A stretch of 64,000 nt of DNA from Mycolicibacterium parafortuitum (lineage in GTDB: Bacteria; Actinomycetota; Actinomycetes; Mycobacteriales; Mycobacteriaceae), in the NCBI RefSeq assembly GCF_010725485.1, contig NZ_AP022598.1, positions 5,766,001-5,830,000 of the forward strand. Direction: 5' to 3'. Below are positions 60,749-64,000 of this stretch, piece after piece (within the stretch, counting starts at the first letter, position 1; each line of letters starts with the position of its first letter). A program made the translations under genes and the position numbers. A model generated the notes under the pieces. That model was not told the origin of the DNA. It ran no database searches and was given only the letters and a program-made list of their open reading frames with translations.

Positions 60749-61069
60749 GATTCGGTGCTGGATCGCGCCTACGCCGCGCTCGCCGATCCGACCCGCCGGC
60801 GCCTGCTCGAGGCACTGCGTGACGGTGACGCCCGGATCACGGATCTGGCCGAGCCATTGCCGATGTCGTTCGCCGGGGTGTCGCGCCACGTCGCCGTGCT
60901 GGAGGCTGCGGGCCTGGTCCAGCGCGAGGTGCGGGGCCGGGAGCACTGGTTGTCGCTGAGACCGGACGGGTTGACCGGCGCCCAGCGCTGGATCGACGAA
61001 CAGGCTGAGTTCTGGTCCGCGCGCGCCGACGCACTCGCGGCGCGGTTGGCGAAGAAGCGCGCCCGGTGA
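60740..61069 (+). CDS. ArsR-family regulator
   Basis: 109 residues. The winged HTH (ALADPTRRRLLEALRDGDARITDLAEPLPMSFAGVSRHVAVLEAAGLVQREVRGREHWLSL) is of the ArsR/SmtB type without a metal-binding Cys pair, typical of the ArsR partners of SRPBCC (AHSA1) proteins. The ATG lies inside an operator-like palindrome, so translation begins at a site it may itself bind. Its stop overlaps the next start (GTGA). Confidence 0.9.
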   Translation: MVEDSVLDRAYAALADPTRRRLLEALRDGDARITDLAEPLPMSFAGVSRHVAVLEAAGLVQREVRGREHWLSLRPDGLTGAQRWIDEQAEFWSARADALAARLAKKRAR

Positions 61070-61530
61070 CCGCCGACCCTGTCGTTCGTGTCCGGCGACG
61101 GTTGCCCGCGCCGCCGCCGGAGGTCTTCGACGAGTGGCTCGATCCCGACGCCCTGATGGACTGGATGTGCCCGCGCCCGTCGCACTGCGTGGCGGTGCAC
61201 GTGGACCCGCGCGTCGGAGGTCGCGTCCGCTTCGACGTCGACGACGCCGACGGAAAGCCCCTCACGATCATCACCGGCCAAATTCTCACCCTCGAACGGC
61301 CAAACCTGTTGCGGTTCACCTGGAGTCACTCGGGCTGGGTCGACCCGACGGCGACGAGCATCGTGGCGGTCACGTTCGAGCCCGTCGGCGACGCCGAGAC
61401 GCTGATGTCCATCGAGCACACCCTGCTGCCGGCCGAGGCGTTCGACGACCACGATCACGGCTGGGCGGTGACCGCCGACCAGTTGGCGGCGCTGCTGCCG
61501 CGGCGATCGGAAGGGTTGCCGGGCAAGTGA
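61066..61530 (+). CDS. SRPBCC/AHSA1-family protein
   Basis: 154 residues from a GTG overlapping the ArsR stop. RRRLPAPPPEVFDEWLDPDALMDWMCPRPSHCV, GGRVRFDV and LRFTWSHSGWVDPTATSIVAVTFEPVGDAETLMSIEHTLLPAE are typical of the START-like AHSA1 group. ArsR-AHSA1 pairs are common in actinobacteria; the function of the pair is not known. It is the last gene before a 390-bp stretch that holds a gene remnant. Confidence 0.88.
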   Translation: MTADPVVRVRRRLPAPPPEVFDEWLDPDALMDWMCPRPSHCVAVHVDPRVGGRVRFDVDDADGKPLTIITGQILTLERPNLLRFTWSHSGWVDPTATSIVAVTFEPVGDAETLMSIEHTLLPAEAFDDHDHGWAVTADQLAALLPRRSEGLPGK

Positions 61531-61584
61531 TTTCACAAGAAGTCCCTTTCTGATCGCTGGTTCGTCTCGGCGATGTGGGCCCTC

Positions 61585-61914
61585 TCAGCGTGAGAGGGGC
61601 CAGGTGTGTGGGGCAGCTCTTCGAAACCTGCTTGACGCATTCTCTGTGACCTGCGTAATGTCGGCGGGAGCGCCGAGTTCTTCGAGATAGGCTGCCGTGT
61701 CCTGCATCTCATGCGCGCGTCGCTCGGCATGAGTGCGGGTGCCGCTGTGCAGACGCTCCTGGTCAGTCCACAATTGCTCGCACTGCGCAGCGTCGAGGTA
61801 GCGGGACTCGGGCAGGCCGGCCGGCGCCGAGTAGCCGCGAGCAGTGGTCGACACGACGACCTAGCCGGACTCCTGGAACGTCGGCACGTCCGGCTGGAAC
61901 GTGGACCGGATGAC
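61585..61914 (-). pseudogene. Remnant of a TctC/Bug-like solute-binding protein gene
   Basis: Downstream of the amidase, one frame reads FQPDVPTFQESG, stop (TAG at 61863-61861), then VVVSTTARGYSAPAGLPE and RYLDAAQCEQL. PDVPTFxESGY followed by an APAGxP motif is a hallmark of the tripartite tricarboxylate (TctC) binding protein C-terminal region, so the TAG appears to have replaced the usual Tyr codon. The rest is short and rearranged. The stretch from the in-frame GTG at 61854 to 61585 could still make an 89-residue peptide. A coincidental open frame is the alternative. Confidence 0.4.
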
Positions 61915-61921
61915 GCAGGGT

Positions 61922-63364
61922 TCAGAGTTGCGGATGCCGCTTGTTCCACGGCGTCGCAGCCTGGAAGGCGCCGACGATATCGACGAGCCGACGCTCGGTG
62001 AACGCGCTGCCGACCATCTGCAGGCCCACCGGGAACGGCAGGCCGGACTCTGTCGTCGTGAATCCGCCGGGGAAGGTGATGGTGGGCAGCTGCGAGAGGG
62101 TGAACGGCACGGTGAAGCGGTGCACGCCCGCGGTGGTCTCCTCGTCCATCCGGATCATCTTCTCCACCGGTGGCGCGATGAACGACATGGCCGGAATCAG
62201 CACCCCGTCCAGGGGAGCCAGTGCGGCTTCCATCTCGCCCTTGAACCTCAGGCGACGCTGCAGAAGCTCGTCGTATTCGATACCGGACATCGCGATGCCG
62301 CGCTCGATCAGCTCACGCAATGCGGGACCATAGGTATCCCGATGCTCGGGGAACACCGCCTGGTGCGCCCGCGCGGTCTGCACCGCACAGACCCCGAACC
62401 AGTCGGTGATGGCCTGGGCGGGATCAGGTAGATCGGTGTGCACCAGCTCGGCACCCAACTCCCGCAACATCTCTTCGGCGCCGCGGTGTGCCTGTTCCAC
62501 ATCGGAACTGACGTCTCGATAGCTCCATGACGGATCGACGCCGATTCGCACACCCCGCAACGACGCCGGCATCTCGGTACCGAACTCCGGTACCGGCTGC
62601 AGCGAAGCGGTCGGATCACGCGGATCGGCCCCGGCGATCGCCGCGAGGATCAACCCGGCGTCCCGCGCAGAACGGCAGATCGGCCCGACGTGGTCGAGCG
62701 TGGCGGCCAACTCGACGACACCGGCACGGCTGACCCGTGACCAGGTGGGCTTCAGACCGGTGGCGCCGTTGGAGGCCGACGGCATGCGGATGGAGCCGCC
62801 GGTATCCGAACCCAATGCGCCGTAGCATAATCCGGCAACCGGGGCTACTCCACTGCCACTCGAGGAGACCCCGACCCAGCGACTGGGGTCCCACGGATTC
62901 AGCGGCGCCCGGAATGGGGGCGTGTGCTCGGTGTACACCCCTTCGGTGGTGTGCACCTTGCCCACGATCACGGCGCCGGCCTCTTCGAGCCTGGTCACCA
63001 CCGTAGCCGTGTCATTGGCCACCTGACCGGCGCGCAACGCCATACCGGCTTCGGTGCGCCACCCGGCTTTGTCGTAGATGTCCTTGATGGCCAACGGAAT
63101 ACCGTCCAATGGACCACGCGTGCCGCCGGCTCTGCGGCGCTCGTCGGATTCCTTCGCGCGCAGCAGGGCCTCGTCGGCGGCGACGAACGCAAACGACCCC
63201 AGGCGCTGGTCGACGGCGCCGATCCGTTCCAGTGTCATCTCGGTCAACTGCAAAGAGGTGACATCTCCGGCGGACAACAGCGGCACGAGTTCGCTGATCT
63301 CCCGGTAGTGCAGTGCCGGATCCGCCGTGTCGCTAACCCGGGTGTCGGTGTCGCTGTCGGTCAT
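61922..63364 (-). CDS. Amidase (amidase signature family)
   Basis: 480 residues. The ATG at 63364 has AAAAGGA 9 bases upstream; a GTG at 63385 is the alternative. Amidase-signature triad: Lys94 (GIPLAIKD), cis-Ser169 (VGVSSSGSG) and nucleophile Ser191 (GSDTGGSIRMPS). It hydrolyses an amide or carbamate in the cytoplasm. It lies 23 bases after an NCS1-type permease in the same direction, so the permease probably imports its substrate. Confidence 0.92.
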   Translation of the reverse strand: MTDSDTDTRVSDTADPALHYREISELVPLLSAGDVTSLQLTEMTLERIGAVDQRLGSFAFVAADEALLRAKESDERRRAGGTRGPLDGIPLAIKDIYDKAGWRTEAGMALRAGQVANDTATVVTRLEEAGAVIVGKVHTTEGVYTEHTPPFRAPLNPWDPSRWVGVSSSGSGVAPVAGLCYGALGSDTGGSIRMPSASNGATGLKPTWSRVSRAGVVELAATLDHVGPICRSARDAGLILAAIAGADPRDPTASLQPVPEFGTEMPASLRGVRIGVDPSWSYRDVSSDVEQAHRGAEEMLRELGAELVHTDLPDPAQAITDWFGVCAVQTARAHQAVFPEHRDTYGPALRELIERGIAMSGIEYDELLQRRLRFKGEMEAALAPLDGVLIPAMSFIAPPVEKMIRMDEETTAGVHRFTVPFTLSQLPTITFPGGFTTTESGLPFPVGLQMVGSAFTERRLVDIVGAFQAATPWNKRHPQL

Positions 63365-63387
63365 TTCTTCAATCCTTTTCAACACTT

Positions 63388-64000
63388 CTAGGCTCGCTCG
63401 CCGGCATCGACGGTCGTCGACGTCCGCTGGTCGGCCATGGGATCCTCGGACTCGGCGGCCGGCAGCCCGTATTGGGAACCCTTGCTCAGGATAGTCAACG
63501 GGACGTACACGATGGGCCCCACCAGCATCGCTGCGAACGAGGCGAAGTACAGCGGGTACACGCCGGCCACTCCGAGTGCACCGACCGCGATACCGGTTGC
63601 AAGAGCGGTCATTCCACAGTAGTTCCAGTTCTTCACCCTACCCTCGCGGAACTCGACCAGCGTGCTCGGGGCGAGTTTGAGCAACTTGCGGCAGATGAAG
63701 TAGTCGCTGAGAAGGATGAAAATCCAGGTGTTGGTCATGATGCCGGTGACTGCGAGGAACTTGTCGGTGTACTGCAACACGTTGATCGGGTACAGCGCGA
63801 TTCCGAGGACGACCAGCAGCACCATCCACCACTGCCGTCCGACGCGCTTCGGCGAGAGCACATCCCAGGCATTCGACAGTGCCAGTGATCCCGAGTAGAG
63901 ATTCATCACGTTGATCCGGACCTGGGTCAGGATCGCGAAGACGACGCCGAGCACTCCCATCACCACCGCGAAGATCAGCCCGGGGTCGGTGGCGGCCAGC
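63388..64000 (-). CDS. NCS1-type cytosine/purine/allantoin permease, 5' part beyond the window
   Basis: Partial: about 204 C-terminal residues are visible, in frame to the right edge. Membrane helices and the features RINVMNLYSGSLALSNAWDVL, WIFILLSDYFICRK and VGPIVYVPLTILSKGSQYGLP are typical of the NCS1 nucleobase/hydantoin/allantoin carrier family. The tail (about 35 residues) is cytosolic and charged. It heads or joins an operon with the amidase and would import a nitrogenous substrate for it. Confidence 0.85.
   Translation of the reverse strand, partial: LAATDPGLIFAVVMGVLGVVFAILTQVRINVMNLYSGSLALSNAWDVLSPKRVGRQWWMVLLVVLGIALYPINVLQYTDKFLAVTGIMTNTWIFILLSDYFICRKLLKLAPSTLVEFREGRVKNWNYCGMTALATGIAVGALGVAGVYPLYFASFAAMLVGPIVYVPLTILSKGSQYGLPAAESEDPMADQRTSTTVDAGERA

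Noticed and set aside
1..64000. CRISPR arrays, tRNA/rRNA genes, transposons or phage genes
   Set aside because: No regularly spaced repeats, cloverleaf-like sequences, transposase or integrase motifs, or phage structural genes were found in the reading.

Overview
The window is GC-rich actinobacterial DNA. It has a complete yrbEAB-mceABCDEF operon, many GTG starts, ATGA/GTGA gene overlaps, and TAnnnT boxes only 6-9 bases ahead of start codons (leaderless style). Together these point to a fast-growing mycobacterium (Mycolicibacterium type). I saw no tRNA, rRNA, CRISPR array, insertion sequence or prophage.

Layout. 1-1.3 kb: small exported proteins. 1.3-10.5 kb (minus): a full Mce lipid/sterol-type importer operon. 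10.7-46 kb: a dense accessory catabolic region. It holds homologues of almost every enzyme that opens steroid rings: a KshA-like Rieske oxygenase (38220-39374), a KstD-like dehydrogenase (39476-41182), an HsaA-like hydroxylase (14766-15947), an HsaB-like flavin reductase (42079-42585) and an HsaC-like extradiol dioxygenase (15959-16867). Around them are two Baeyer-Villiger monooxygenases, a [2Fe-2S] ferredoxin, two further FAD_binding_2 oxidoreductases, an OYE-type flavoenzyme, four SDRs, two HSL-type hydrolases, and a CoA-dependent block at 25.4-32.6 kb (acyl-CoA ligase, ADH, ALDH, crotonase-like protein, two acyl-CoA dehydrogenases). Local regulators are an IclR (18493) and a PadR (41282). 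My reading is that the Mce system imports a polycyclic, steroid- or terpenoid-like substrate and that this region degrades it. The layout resembles the secondary androgen ('C-19+') clusters known from mycobacteria. No HsaD-type meta-cleavage hydrolase and no KshB reductase is present in the window.

45.8-52.3 kb: a GAF-EAL c-di-GMP phosphodiesterase, then a FadR-type GntR regulator divergent from a DASS/MatC-like carrier. Next comes a class III CoA-transferase-like gene translationally coupled to a fused carboxyltransferase. A 20-bp operator-like sequence occurs identically upstream of the carrier and of the CoA-transferase, so this looks like one small organic-acid (possibly malonate) regulon.

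52.4-61.5 kb: ordinary housekeeping and stress genes. These are an alpha/beta hydrolase, TetR, AraC and ArsR regulators with partner genes, an exported histidine phosphatase with an acidic tail, a SpoIIAA-like protein, a DUF899 protein and an SRPBCC protein. Several divergent promoters carry clear operator-like repeats. 61.6-64 kb: remains of a TctC-like binding-protein gene, an amidase and the end of an NCS1-type permease running off the right edge.
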